Origin: Verrucomicrobiota bacterium
GTDB taxonomy: Bacteria; Verrucomicrobiota; Verrucomicrobiia; Chthoniobacterales; UBA6821
NCBI GenBank assembly: GCA_008933015.1
Contig: WBXH01000009.1
Span: 1-34,974 of the forward strand
DNA: 34,974 nucleotides
Reading direction: 5' to 3'
The translations under genes were made by a program, and so were the position numbers. Shown here in pieces: positions 9,893 through 19,162 of this stretch. Within the stretch, counting starts at the first letter, position 1; each line of letters begins with the position of its first letter. Below the pieces are notes generated by a model, which saw nothing but the letters and a program-made list of their open reading frames with translations, ran no database searches and was not told where the DNA came from.

Positions 9893-10750
9893 ATGAGTCG
9901 GAGCTTGTCCAAGACGTGGCGCTGGATGGGAGGAAAGCTCTCCCCCTTCGACGGGACTATTCCGTTGGCCGACCGTGGATTCCGCTATGGGCAGCATGTT
10001 TTTGAGAGTGTTGCGATCCGTGACGGGAGGGCTTTGCTGGTCGATGAACATGTAGAGTTGCTTGATCAAGCGGCCAAGAGGCAGGGGTTGAGTTTTCCAC
10101 GGGCCCTTGAGGTGGCCCTTCGTCTCTTTGCAGGCAAGGCGCACCTTGCGGATGGAATGCTTAGGCTTTATCTCACGGCGGGTCCAGGGGCTCCCGGAGA
10201 GAGAGTCAAACAGTCTCCTTGTTACCTCACTTGGGAGCCAGTCCACTTTCCCACTGCAGGTGATCTTAGGAGGGGGTACGCCCTTCATTCCGTTGAACTG
10301 ACAGCTGACGGTGCGACATGGGGGGAGAAGTGCGGCAATTACGCGGCCCATCTCCATGCCCTGAAAGAGGCCAGAATGGTAGGCGCAGATGAGGCGATTG
10401 TCGTTGATAGAAAGAGGAGTGTTCTTTCCTGCGCCATGGGGAATCTTCTGGTCTGGCTGAAATCTTCGAAGAGAAACGGCGCCCCTGTGCTCTGTACTCC
10501 GCCGGCGAGTTCGGGCGCGCGCAGAGGAGCTCTCCTGACATGGGTGTGCGGTGAAACCCCCGTCGAGGAGCGCGATCTCAAGATGGTTGATTTGAGTCGG
10601 TCCCTGGCGCTTGCCGTCACCAATTCTAGGTTAGGGGTCATGCCGGTGGCTCTTCTGGATGGAAAAAAACTTCCTGATTTCAATCTTTCGTTGAGCCTTG
10701 CCCGGGAGTACCTCTGTTTTGCATCAAAGTCAGGCCAAACTCTTAAGTGA
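9893..10750 (+). CDS. Class IV PLP-dependent aminotransferase, possibly aminodeoxychorismate lyase (PabC-like)
   Basis: 285 residues from the ATG at 9893; an alternative start at 9848 would overlap the previous gene. Fold type IV landmarks are RGFRYGQHVFESVAIRDGR near the N-terminus, a candidate PLP lysine in GEKCGNYAAHLHALKEAR followed by GADEAIVVD, then a TPPASSGARRGALL segment and VTNSRLGVMPVALLDG near the C-terminus. The last two resemble PabC (4-amino-4-deoxychorismate lyase, folate pathway), but branched-chain and D-amino-acid aminotransferases share the fold. The position after the second strand usually reads E-x-x-x-x-N; here it is VLSCAMGNLLVW, with Ser instead of Glu. Substrate is therefore uncertain. 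The gene ends 4 bp before the mfd start. Confidence 0.8.
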   Translation: MSRSLSKTWRWMGGKLSPFDGTIPLADRGFRYGQHVFESVAIRDGRALLVDEHVELLDQAAKRQGLSFPRALEVALRLFAGKAHLADGMLRLYLTAGPGAPGERVKQSPCYLTWEPVHFPTAGDLRRGYALHSVELTADGATWGEKCGNYAAHLHALKEARMVGADEAIVVDRKRSVLSCAMGNLLVWLKSSKRNGAPVLCTPPASSGARRGALLTWVCGETPVEERDLKMVDLSRSLALAVTNSRLGVMPVALLDGKKLPDFNLSLSLAREYLCFASKSGQTLK

Positions 10751-10754
10751 CAGC

Positions 10755-13700
10755 ATGAGTTACTCAGGAGAGCATGATGATCTATTGGATGTCGCGGCGG
10801 CGGAGCCAAGCCTGAGTGGTCTACTCTTAGGTAAGTGGTCAGCGGAAGCCCCCTTTTTGCTGACTGATATTTCAGAGCAGGCTTGGCCCTTCCTGGGAGC
10901 GGTTGCTGCCCGCAAGCTGGGTGGAAGTAAAAGGGTCTGGTTTGTCTGCCGTGACGTGAGGAGCCAGGAGGAGTTTGCCTCGGAGTTGGGCTCCTGGATC
11001 CATCAGGCCATCCTCTTTCCCGATCTGGAACTTCCCGCCGCCGGCCTCGGCCTGCCTGATCCGGAGACGGCCTCCGAGAGGCTATCTGTACTTGGGAGAC
11101 TTTCTCACGGCGAACTTTTAGCCCCGGTCATCACGAACTCTCAATGGGAGGACAAGGTTCCCTCCCGCAGCGATCTTACCGGGGGAACGCTGACCCTTCC
11201 CAAGGGCTGGAAGGGATCACCCGGAGCCTTGGTGATTCAGTTGGCCGATGCCGGATACGAGCGTGCCTCGCAAGTAATCAGGAGAGGAGAGTTCGCGCTT
11301 CGCGGTGGTATTCTTGATCTCTTTTCTTGGCAGCAGGCGATGCCGTGCCGTCTTGAGTTTGACGAGGAGGGCGTTGTTTCGGTCAGGGAATTTGACATCG
11401 ATACGCAGACTTCGGTCGGGGAGATCGATGCATGCGAGATACAGACGGGTGATACGGAAAAGCCGAGCGTGACACTCCTCGACTACGTGCAGGCGGGCGA
11501 TTTGGTGGTCGAGATCGGTTGGGAGTCACCGGAGAACGAGTGCGAGTCCCACGATATCGCCTATCCCTCGGGTATCCGCAGGATGAGGATTTCTTCGGCT
11601 CCACAGCTGGAGAATCCTTCCGACGCGGGGGATGCATTACTCTCCTTCGATCCGATACCCTTCGCCGCTTTCGGCGCAGGTGATTTTATCGTGGACGAAG
11701 CGCGTCGCGGAGAGTTTTTTCGGCAGTTGGAAGAATGGAAGGGCGAGGGATGGCATCTTGTAATCTTCAGTGCCACGGAGGGCGAAGGGGAACGCTTCAG
11801 GGAACTCGCCCAGGCTTCCTCACGTGATCTCGTTGATTCTAAGGGGCCCGAAACCCGTTTGGGTGCGATTTCGCGCGGCTTTTGTTTCCCTAGGGCCAAG
11901 CTTGCCATCCTTTCCGATGCCGAGTTGTTCGGACGTTCCGCCAGTCAGCGACTGCGCAAGCTTCATCTGCGGCGTGAACGGCAGAAGGCCTCTCGTTCCG
12001 CCATTGATTTCACGGAGTTTGCCGAGGGAGACCTCATCGTGCATGCCGAGCACGGGATCGGCCGCTTCCTCGGACTCCAGTCCCTGCCGTCCGCGGAGGG
12101 GGGCGAGGGTGAGGTGCTGGCACTCGGGTTTGCGTCGGAGGCGAGACTCTTAGTTCCGATCGATCAGGCTTGGCAGGTCTCTCGATATGTCGGGGTTGGA
12201 AAGCTCTCCCCGGATCTATCGACACTCGGTGACGAGAAGTGGAGCAAGACACGCCGGGCAGCTGAGAAATCTGTATTTCTCTACGCGGGTCGCCTCCTGA
12301 AACTACAGGCTGAGCGGGATACCGGCCAGGGTCATGCCTTCGGGCCGGATACTCCCTGGCAGCGCGAGTTGGAGCAGAGTTTTCCGTACCGAGAGACCCC
12401 TGACCAACTGAGGGCCATCGCCGAGATCAAGCATGACATGGAGTCCCGCCTACCGATGGACCGACTGCTCTGTGGCGACGTCGGATTTGGAAAGACGGAG
12501 GTGGCCCTGAGAGCCGCCTTCAAGTGCCTGATGGGAGGTAAACAGGTTGTTTTCTTGGCCCCGACGACGGTGTTGGCTCAGCAGCATGCTCGCACGCTCC
12601 GCGAGCGGATGAGCGAGTATCCCGTGAAGATCGAACTCTTGTCCCGTTACAGGACCGCCTCCGAGCAGAAGGGGGTCGTGAAGGGACTGGCGGAAGGATC
12701 CATCGATCTCGTGGTGGGAACGCACCGGCTTCTTTCCCCAGATATCGTTTTCAAGAACCTCGGCATGGTCATCGTGGACGAAGAACAGCGCTTCGGGGTG
12801 AAGCATAAAGAGTCGCTCAAGGACCGATTCCGATTGGTCGATGTCCTGACACTTTCGGCGACACCCATCCCACGGACTCTCTACCTCTCACTTATGGGAG
12901 CGCGCGACATGTCGGTGATCGAGACCCCCCCGCCTGACAGACAACCCGTGGAGACAGTAATCTGTGCCTACGACGAACGGATCATCCGCGACGCCATCAG
13001 TCGCGAGATGGCCCGGGGTGGTCAAGTCTACATGCTTCACAACCGGATCGGAACTATCGAGAAGGTGGCCAACCGGATCACCGAACTCTGTCCCGGCGCA
13101 CGCGTCATCATCGGCCACGGCCGGATGGAGGAGGGGGCGCTCGAGGGGGTGATGAAGAACTTCGTCGAGGGTGGGGCTGATGTTCTCGTTTCCACGACCA
13201 TTATTGAGAGTGGTCTGGATATTCCAAACGCTAACACGATCATCATCGACCGGGCGGATCGTTTCGGTCTGGCCGATCTTTACCAACTCCGTGGACGGGT
13301 CGGTCGTGGCGCCCTGAAAGCCTACGCCTACCTGATGTTGCCGCGCGACATGATGATGGTTGGTGAGGCCCGGCGAAGGGTGCAGGCCATCCGCCAATAT
13401 TCCCAACTTGGATCGGGCTTCAGGATTGCTATGCGCGACCTGGAGATCAGGGGCGCAGGAAACCTTCTGGGAACCGCGCAGAGCGGGCATATCGCGGCCG
13501 TGGGATTCGACCTCTATTGTAAAATGCTGAAGCAGGCCGTTGAACGGATGAAGAGTTTGGAGGAGGGGGGCATCTCCACCTCTGTTCCCGATCTCCAGTC
13601 GTGCCTTCTCAGACTCGATTTCGTGGCAACCTCCCGGGAGGAGTTACTTGCCTCGCCACTCGTTGTTACCGGGAAATCTTCCCGTTCCCTCCACTGCGGG

Positions 13701-14048
13701 GCCTTCATCCCCGCCGATTACCTGCCGGAGGCGAAACTCAGGATTGATGCACACCGTTCTCTGGCTGCCGCCGCCGGAAATCCTGAGCTTGATATTCTAG
13801 CCGCCTCTTGGAGGGATAGGTTCGGCCCTCCACCCCCGGAGGTGCTGAATCTTCTGCAGTCTGAGCGGATCCGTCGGGTGGCCTCATCCAAGGGGATCAC
13901 GAAAGTCGAGACAAGGGCTGAGAAACTCATGCTGACCCGCCGGGGGGACTTTCTACTGATCGGTCACAGGTTTCCACGCTTGACGGCCTCCAAGCCCGCT
14001 TCCAAGCTTTCCGAGATTTTGCGCTTTCTGGAGGCGTTGAAACTATAG
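10755..14048 (+). CDS. mfd: Transcription-repair coupling factor Mfd
   Basis: 1097 residues from the ATG at 10755; a TTG at 10698 lies inside the preceding gene and is less likely. Mfd pushes stalled RNA polymerase off DNA and recruits UvrA. An N-terminal UvrB-homology region is followed by the CarD-like RNA polymerase interaction domain (GDLIVHAEHGIGRFLGLQ, from about 425). The RecG-like translocase comes next: Walker A GDVGFGKTE (574-582), DEEQ box in VIVDEEQRFGVKH (D675-Q678), TLSATPIPRTLYLSL, STTIIESGLDIPNANT and RVGRG. A C-terminal TRCF domain ends the protein. The gene sits directly after the PabC-like gene (4 bp) and 39 bp before the SurA-like isomerase, suggesting one transcript. Confidence 0.98.
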   Translation: MSYSGEHDDLLDVAAAEPSLSGLLLGKWSAEAPFLLTDISEQAWPFLGAVAARKLGGSKRVWFVCRDVRSQEEFASELGSWIHQAILFPDLELPAAGLGLPDPETASERLSVLGRLSHGELLAPVITNSQWEDKVPSRSDLTGGTLTLPKGWKGSPGALVIQLADAGYERASQVIRRGEFALRGGILDLFSWQQAMPCRLEFDEEGVVSVREFDIDTQTSVGEIDACEIQTGDTEKPSVTLLDYVQAGDLVVEIGWESPENECESHDIAYPSGIRRMRISSAPQLENPSDAGDALLSFDPIPFAAFGAGDFIVDEARRGEFFRQLEEWKGEGWHLVIFSATEGEGERFRELAQASSRDLVDSKGPETRLGAISRGFCFPRAKLAILSDAELFGRSASQRLRKLHLRRERQKASRSAIDFTEFAEGDLIVHAEHGIGRFLGLQSLPSAEGGEGEVLALGFASEARLLVPIDQAWQVSRYVGVGKLSPDLSTLGDEKWSKTRRAAEKSVFLYAGRLLKLQAERDTGQGHAFGPDTPWQRELEQSFPYRETPDQLRAIAEIKHDMESRLPMDRLLCGDVGFGKTEVALRAAFKCLMGGKQVVFLAPTTVLAQQHARTLRERMSEYPVKIELLSRYRTASEQKGVVKGLAEGSIDLVVGTHRLLSPDIVFKNLGMVIVDEEQRFGVKHKESLKDRFRLVDVLTLSATPIPRTLYLSLMGARDMSVIETPPPDRQPVETVICAYDERIIRDAISREMARGGQVYMLHNRIGTIEKVANRITELCPGARVIIGHGRMEEGALEGVMKNFVEGGADVLVSTTIIESGLDIPNANTIIIDRADRFGLADLYQLRGRVGRGALKAYAYLMLPRDMMMVGEARRRVQAIRQYSQLGSGFRIAMRDLEIRGAGNLLGTAQSGHIAAVGFDLYCKMLKQAVERMKSLEEGGISTSVPDLQSCLLRLDFVATSREELLASPLVVTGKSSRSLHCGAFIPADYLPEAKLRIDAHRSLAAAAGNPELDILAASWRDRFGPPPPEVLNLLQSERIRRVASSKGITKVETRAEKLMLTRRGDFLLIGHRFPRLTASKPASKLSEILRFLEALKL

Positions 14049-14087
14049 GATATCCCCCTAATCCCTGTTTCTGGACTTCCCATCATC

Positions 14088-15068
14088 ATGATCAACTTCC
14101 GATTTCTAACCATTCTCTTTCTTTTCATCTCGGCTTCAATCTCCCTGAATGCAGCTGAAGAGGTGATCAACGGCATCGCCGCCGTGGTCAATGGTGATGT
14201 CGTCACCTTTTCGCAGGTGCGTGAACTGATGGCTGCCCAGGAGAAGTCGGCTGCCGAGATCTATCACGGTGCGGAGTTGGAAAATAAGGTCAAGGAGATG
14301 CGTCAGTTGGCGATTCAGGATCTCATCGATCGTTCCCTCATTCTCCAGGAGTTCAAGAAGAAGGAATTCACCATCCCCGCCTATATGATCGATGACACCG
14401 TGCAGAGAATCATCCGCACTGATTTCGGAGGAGATCGCGCCGCCTTTGTACGGACACTTCAAGCGCAAGGGTACACGATGGTCCGCTTCCGCGATGTGCA
14501 GAAAGACAAGATGGTCGTCCAAGCGATGCGCCAGTCCAAGGTGAGTGACAATATCATCGTCTCGCCTCTGAAGATCCGCGACTACTACAATAAGAACATC
14601 GCCGCCTACACTACTCCTGCGCAGGCGAAGCTCAGGATGATTGTCCTTCACGAGGGGCGCGCATCGGGTGACGCCCCACCCGATGCTTCACTGAGCAAGA
14701 AGGAGATGGCTCAGGAAATCCATGACAAGCTGGCCGGAGGTGCCGAGTTTGACCGCCTTGCGCAGATGTATTCGGACGATTCCACCAAGGATGCCGGAGG
14801 TGATTGGGGATGGATTGAACGCAAGACCCTCAATGACGATCTTGCAAAGGTAGCTTTCTCACTCAAGACGGGTGAGATCAGCCCGGTAATTCCTTTGGAT
14901 AACGCCTACTACATTCTCATGGTCGAATCCACGAAACCGGCCGTCACTAAGCCGCTCTCCCAGGTTCAGGGTGAAATCGTGCAGAATCTGATTCAGCAGG
15001 AGAAAATCAAGGCTCAGGAACGTTGGCTGAAAACCCTGAGGGATCAGGCGTATATCAAGATTCTCTGA
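14088..15068 (+). CDS. Periplasmic peptidyl-prolyl isomerase/chaperone (SurA/PpiC-like)
   Basis: 326 residues with a hydrophobic signal peptide (about 1-23, cleavage probably after SISLNA). The N-terminal SurA-type chaperone segment begins INGIAAVVNGDVVTFSQV and includes LAIQDLIDRSLILQEFKKK. One parvulin-type rotamase domain (about 180-280) contains KLRMIVLHEG, GGAEFDRLAQMYSDD, GGDWGWIERKTL and AFSLKTGEISPVI. A C-terminal helix closes the chaperone part. SurA of E. coli has two parvulin domains; this has one, as in many other phyla. Family role: folding of outer-membrane proteins in the periplasm. The gene is followed after 15 bp by pdxA, the same order as surA-pdxA in E. coli, which supports the assignment. 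Confidence 0.88.
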   Translation: MINFRFLTILFLFISASISLNAAEEVINGIAAVVNGDVVTFSQVRELMAAQEKSAAEIYHGAELENKVKEMRQLAIQDLIDRSLILQEFKKKEFTIPAYMIDDTVQRIIRTDFGGDRAAFVRTLQAQGYTMVRFRDVQKDKMVVQAMRQSKVSDNIIVSPLKIRDYYNKNIAAYTTPAQAKLRMIVLHEGRASGDAPPDASLSKKEMAQEIHDKLAGGAEFDRLAQMYSDDSTKDAGGDWGWIERKTLNDDLAKVAFSLKTGEISPVIPLDNAYYILMVESTKPAVTKPLSQVQGEIVQNLIQQEKIKAQERWLKTLRDQAYIKIL

Positions 15069-15083
15069 CTGGAGCAGTCCTTC

Positions 15084-15971
15084 ATGTCTTCCCCGACACC
15101 AGTTATTAGGAGAATCATCGGCCTTGTTGCAGGTGATCCAGCGGGAGTAGGTCCCGAGTTGCTTGCCTATGCACTATCTCAACCTCCCGAGGGCATCGAT
15201 TTCAGGGTGATTGGCGACCCAACCCCTCGTCACCCTGGGCAACCCGACCGGAGAGGTTCCGTGTCCGCCATCAATGCGCTCGAAGAGTCCGCCGAGCTTG
15301 CACTCTCGGGGGAAATCGATGGCGTTGTGACGGGCCCCGTGAGTAAGAAGGGACTCCATGCGGCAGGATTCCCGTTTCCCGGACAGACGGAGTTCTTCGC
15401 AGCCCGGGCGGATGTTAAAAATTTTTCCATGCTCCTTACCGGTGGCCCCCTGACCGTCTCCCTCGTCACGGCTCACGTGCCCTTAAGGGAGGTTGCCGGA
15501 AAACTTACGACGGAAGAGATTGTAAGGGTGGGGGGATTACTCTCGGATCATCTCCTGCGGCGCAGAATCCCAGCACCCCGGATTGCCGTTGCCGGGCTCA
15601 ATCCCCATGCCGGGGAACAGGGTGATCTCGGCAATGAGGAAGAGGAGATCATCTCCCCGGCACTTCCCTTGCTGGCGGCTGCGAATCCCAAGAGTTTTTT
15701 CGCGGGGCCTTTTAGCCCTGACACGATTTTTTGGCGTGCCGCGGAGGGGGAGTTTGATGCCGTGCTCTGCATGTACCACGACCAAGGCCTTATCCCTCTC
15801 AAGCTCATCGCCTTCCACGAGGGGGTGAATGTCACGCTGGGCCTTCCCTTTGTAAGAACCAGCCCGGATCATGGGACGGCTTACGAATTGGCTGGGAGTG
15901 GGCGGGTTCGCCCTGACAGCTTCCTTTCAGCTGTACGACTAGCTGCTGAATTGGTCCGATCAAAGGCGTGA
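15084..15971 (+). CDS. pdxA: 4-hydroxythreonine-4-phosphate dehydrogenase
   Basis: 295 residues, somewhat shorter than the E. coli enzyme (about 330), with the shortening in the region after residue 45. PdxA oxidises 4-phosphohydroxy-L-threonine in the DXP-dependent route to pyridoxal phosphate. The N-terminal GDPAGVGPE is typical. Three metal-binding histidines are recognisable at family-like spacing: His131 (TAHVPL), His175 (GLNPHAGEQG) and His232 (MYHDQGLIPLK). VVTGPVSKKGL, FPGQTEF and RTSPDHGTAYELAG are further family blocks. It lies 15 bp after the SurA-like gene and is probably cotranscribed. A weak GGAG lies about 10 bases before the ATG. Confidence 0.95.
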   Translation: MSSPTPVIRRIIGLVAGDPAGVGPELLAYALSQPPEGIDFRVIGDPTPRHPGQPDRRGSVSAINALEESAELALSGEIDGVVTGPVSKKGLHAAGFPFPGQTEFFAARADVKNFSMLLTGGPLTVSLVTAHVPLREVAGKLTTEEIVRVGGLLSDHLLRRRIPAPRIAVAGLNPHAGEQGDLGNEEEEIISPALPLLAAANPKSFFAGPFSPDTIFWRAAEGEFDAVLCMYHDQGLIPLKLIAFHEGVNVTLGLPFVRTSPDHGTAYELAGSGRVRPDSFLSAVRLAAELVRSKA

Positions 15972-16040
15972 AAGACGTCCTGTAGTCGGAAAAAAGTTAT
16001 CGGGATTGCAGAAAATCATGAATTTAAGAAGAAGACTGCC

Positions 16041-16075
16041 GGGCTCTTTCCATTCCGATCCAGCCTTTTTGTTTT
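16041..16075 (+). terminator. Possible weak terminator after pdxA
   Basis: GGGCT (16041-16045) can pair with AGCCT (16062-16066, one G-U pair), followed by TTTTTGTTTT. The stem is short and the loop long. The T-rich tail and the 187-bp gap before lysS make termination plausible but not certain. Confidence 0.3.
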
Positions 16076-16158
16076 CCTGATTTAAAAAATTTCGGCAACT
16101 TTCAGATTCTTCTCCGTTTTTGATTGATCGAACTGGCCTGTCCGTTTGCTCTTTGAGT

Positions 16159-17631
16159 GTGGAACAGTCAACCCAATCATCTTCACCGATCAGCGAACTC
16201 ATTGCCGTCCGTCGGCAGAAACTTCAGGCCCTGCGTGACCATGGCATTGATCCATTTGGATCCGCCTTTGAGAACAGTGGCACAGTTGGCGACGTCAGGG
16301 ATTCCTTCGCCGAGGGGAAAGCTGTCTCGTTGGCCGGACGCATCACCGCTTACCGCGACATGGGCAAGAGCCGCTTCCTCGATCTCTTCGACATCGGGGG
16401 ACGGATGCAGGTCTATCTGAACACAAAGGAACTCGATGCGGACTCGCTTGCGGTGGCCGCTCAGCTGGATATCGGTGATTTCGCGGGGGTCGAGGGTGAG
16501 TGCTTCACGACCCGCACCGGCGAGGCAAGTATCCGGGCCACCCGATTAGTCATCCTGTCCAAGTCCCTCCGCCCTCTTCCTGACAAGTACCATGGCGTTC
16601 AGGATGCGGAGACCCGCTACCGTCAACGTTATCTCGACCTGATCTCCAACGCCTCCTCGCGTGAGGTCTTCCTCCAGCGCTCGGCGATCGTGCGTGAGAT
16701 CCGGAAGTTTTTGGACGAGCGCGGATTCCTCGAGGTTGAGACCCCGATGATGCAGGCTGTCCCGGGAGGAGCTGCGGCCGAGCCCTTCAAGACCCATCAT
16801 AATGCTTTGGGGATGGATTTTTTCCTGAGGATCGCTCCCGAGCTCTATCTCAAGAGACTTCTGGTCGCCGGGTTCCCGAAGGTGTTCGAGCTCAATAGGA
16901 GCTTCCGCAACGAGGGAATCTCTCGCCGTCACAATCCCGAGTTCACCATGCTCGAAGCCTACTGGGCCTACGCCGATTTCAAGCTAATGTCTGTGATGGT
17001 GGAGGAGTTGATCTGCCATCTTGCCGTCATGCTCGGCAACCAAGATCACCAGGTCCACCACAGGGATAGCGAGGGGAACATTACCCGCACGCTCAATCTC
17101 TCACGCCCCTGGAAGCGAGCCTCCTACCGGGACCTCATCGAGGAGGCTGTTCCTGGATGGTTTACGCTCGATACCGAGGGGAAGAGGCAGCGTTGTGCCG
17201 AACTCAAGCTCGACATCACCCATTGCCCCGCGGACTTCGAGATGACCCAGCATGTCTTCGAGAAACTTGTGGAGGAGAAGACCATCGATCCCTGCTTTGT
17301 CACCCATGTGCCCAAGGAGCTTGTGCCCCTGGCCCGTTTGAATGACGCAGATCCATCGACCGTCGATGTCTACGAATTGATCATCAACGGGCAGGAGATC
17401 TCCCCAGGTTACTCGGAACTGAATGACCCCGATCTTCAGCGTGAGCGACTCGAGCAGCAGGCTGGCGAGGAGCAGCAGAAGATCGACACCGAGTTCCTTG
17501 ATGCCCTCGAGTATGGCATGCCCCCGGCAGGTGGCATCGGGATCGGAATCGATCGGTTGGTCATGCTCCTTACAGGGGCGGAGTCGATCCGTGAAGTGAT
17601 TCTCTTTCCTCATCTCAAGAGCCGCTCTTAA
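16159..17631 (+). CDS. lysS: Lysyl-tRNA synthetase, class II
   Basis: 490 residues from a GTG at 16159, which matches the usual length; the open frame extends to a TTG at 16120 without family similarity. LysS charges tRNA-Lys with lysine. The N-terminal OB-fold anticodon-binding domain includes GRITAYRDMGKSRFLDLFD. The class II catalytic core has YRQRYLDLI, motif 2 FRNEGISRRHNPEFTMLE (from F249) and motif 3 GGIGIGIDRLVMLL (458-471). The C-terminal ELINGQEISPGYSELNDP block is also typical. A 6-bp hairpin (GCCGCT/AGCGGC, 17621-17636) surrounds the stop codon but lacks a T-run. A tRNA-Lys gene lies about 5 kb downstream, but nothing ties the two together. Confidence 0.98.
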   Translation: MEQSTQSSSPISELIAVRRQKLQALRDHGIDPFGSAFENSGTVGDVRDSFAEGKAVSLAGRITAYRDMGKSRFLDLFDIGGRMQVYLNTKELDADSLAVAAQLDIGDFAGVEGECFTTRTGEASIRATRLVILSKSLRPLPDKYHGVQDAETRYRQRYLDLISNASSREVFLQRSAIVREIRKFLDERGFLEVETPMMQAVPGGAAAEPFKTHHNALGMDFFLRIAPELYLKRLLVAGFPKVFELNRSFRNEGISRRHNPEFTMLEAYWAYADFKLMSVMVEELICHLAVMLGNQDHQVHHRDSEGNITRTLNLSRPWKRASYRDLIEEAVPGWFTLDTEGKRQRCAELKLDITHCPADFEMTQHVFEKLVEEKTIDPCFVTHVPKELVPLARLNDADPSTVDVYELIINGQEISPGYSELNDPDLQRERLEQQAGEEQQKIDTEFLDALEYGMPPAGGIGIGIDRLVMLLTGAESIREVILFPHLKSRS

Positions 17632-17713
17632 GCGGCGGATCCTTGAATGCAGGGGTTAGGTTTGAGATATCTACAATCGGAGATCGGATACCCTCTTTTC
17701 CGGCCTCTGTGAG

Positions 17714-19072
17714 ATGCATGCTGATCTCAGAACTCTTGTGAAAACCTCCGAGACTTCTCCTCAGTCGTCCGACTCCCACTATGCAGGTTTGTTTGGCCTC
17801 CTTCCCGTTCCCTATTCGCAAGGAGTCTTCAACTTTCACTGGTTCAACTTTTACAATTCCCTCTGCTTCCAGATCATCGGGGGCGCCCCGATCGTCTTGC
17901 TTGCGAAGGACTTGGGGGCAAGTTCCCTTATCCTGGGCATCATTGCGGCCTTCCTCCCGCTGATGACCATCCTTCAGTTGCCGGCGGCACATCACTTGGG
18001 CAAGTACAGTTACCGCTCATTCACCCTGATGGGATGGACGATGCGAACCCTCTTCATCGCCACTTCTGCGGTGATACCGCTCCTATTTTTTCTTTCAAGG
18101 GATTGGAGGCTTGCCCTTCTCGTGGGTAGCCTCTTTTTCTTCTATCTTTTAAGAGGGATCTCCTCGGCGGCTTTCCTGCCATGGGTGACCAGCATGGTGG
18201 GTGGTGAAATGAGAGGGCGTTTCATATCGATTGATCACTCCTTCACATATGGGGGTGCGTTCTTAACCATGCTCCTTTCCTCGCTCCTGATGAGCGGTCA
18301 TGTCGTTCCTTGGAGATACTCCCTCGTCCTCTGCTTCTCTCTGCTGGGTGCCCTCATCAGCATTTACTACATGCGACGCATTCCCGATCGGGAGCATCAC
18401 GAGGAGAAGTCGGCTTCCGCCGAACCGGTCTCCCTACGAACCATTTTCTCCCAGAAGCCTTTACGGAATTCCATCATCTTCAGCCTCCTTTTCGGGACGG
18501 TGGGTGGGGGATTGGGTGTCTTTCCTGTGGAATACCTGAGGATCCAGGCTCACTTCTCTCCCTCCGCGATATATGCTCTCACTTCGGGGACATTCCTTGC
18601 ACCCCTCTTGATCCTACAGATGCTCGGCCATCGTATTGACCGATTTGGCAGCCTTCCGACGATTCGCGGTTCGATCATTCTTTTTACCCTTGTCCTGGCA
18701 GTCTGGTTTGCTATGGCGGCAGAAGTGATTACCCCTTCCTGGCAGCTGGTTCTCCTCCTAAACGTGGTAGGCGGCATGGCGGTGGCTGCTTTCAATATGG
18801 CCTCCCTTCATCTCGGGATGTCCGTGGTCCCTGAATATGGGAAGAACCATTACTTTGCCGTGACCACCGTGATCACCGGTTTGGGGCTTGGCATCGTCCC
18901 CGTGCTCTGGGGTTGGCTTCTCGATACACTAGGCAACCTGGACCATGTCGCCGGCCCGTTCCATTTCACGAGACATAGCGTCTACTTCCTTGGAATCACG
19001 CTCCTCTGTGCCTCCTGCCTTCTTGCAAGTCGGATCCTGATCGATCCTCGTGAGCACAAGAGTGAGAGTTGA
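17714..19072 (+). CDS. Major facilitator superfamily transporter, substrate unknown
   Basis: 452 residues, strongly hydrophobic, with about twelve predicted membrane segments in two halves separated by a charged loop near 225-245 (RRIPDREHHEEKSAS). The N-terminus has a short soluble tail of about 30 residues before the first hydrophobic block. Family level only: secondary transporter of the inner membrane. I see no motif that fixes the substrate. The N-terminal half contains a conserved-looking segment FNFHWFNFYNSLCFQIIGG. It sits between lysS (82 bp upstream) and the LolC/LolE-type permease (90 bp downstream), same strand. Whether it is in their transcript is unclear. Confidence 0.85.
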   Translation: MHADLRTLVKTSETSPQSSDSHYAGLFGLLPVPYSQGVFNFHWFNFYNSLCFQIIGGAPIVLLAKDLGASSLILGIIAAFLPLMTILQLPAAHHLGKYSYRSFTLMGWTMRTLFIATSAVIPLLFFLSRDWRLALLVGSLFFFYLLRGISSAAFLPWVTSMVGGEMRGRFISIDHSFTYGGAFLTMLLSSLLMSGHVVPWRYSLVLCFSLLGALISIYYMRRIPDREHHEEKSASAEPVSLRTIFSQKPLRNSIIFSLLFGTVGGGLGVFPVEYLRIQAHFSPSAIYALTSGTFLAPLLILQMLGHRIDRFGSLPTIRGSIILFTLVLAVWFAMAAEVITPSWQLVLLLNVVGGMAVAAFNMASLHLGMSVVPEYGKNHYFAVTTVITGLGLGIVPVLWGWLLDTLGNLDHVAGPFHFTRHSVYFLGITLLCASCLLASRILIDPREHKSES

Positions 19073-19162
19073 AGTTCAAGATAGGAATACCTTCCTACGG
19101 ATTCAGGACTCCCTGACGAAATAGCCTGATCCCTATTTTTAAAATTTTCTTTTGGCGCCGTC

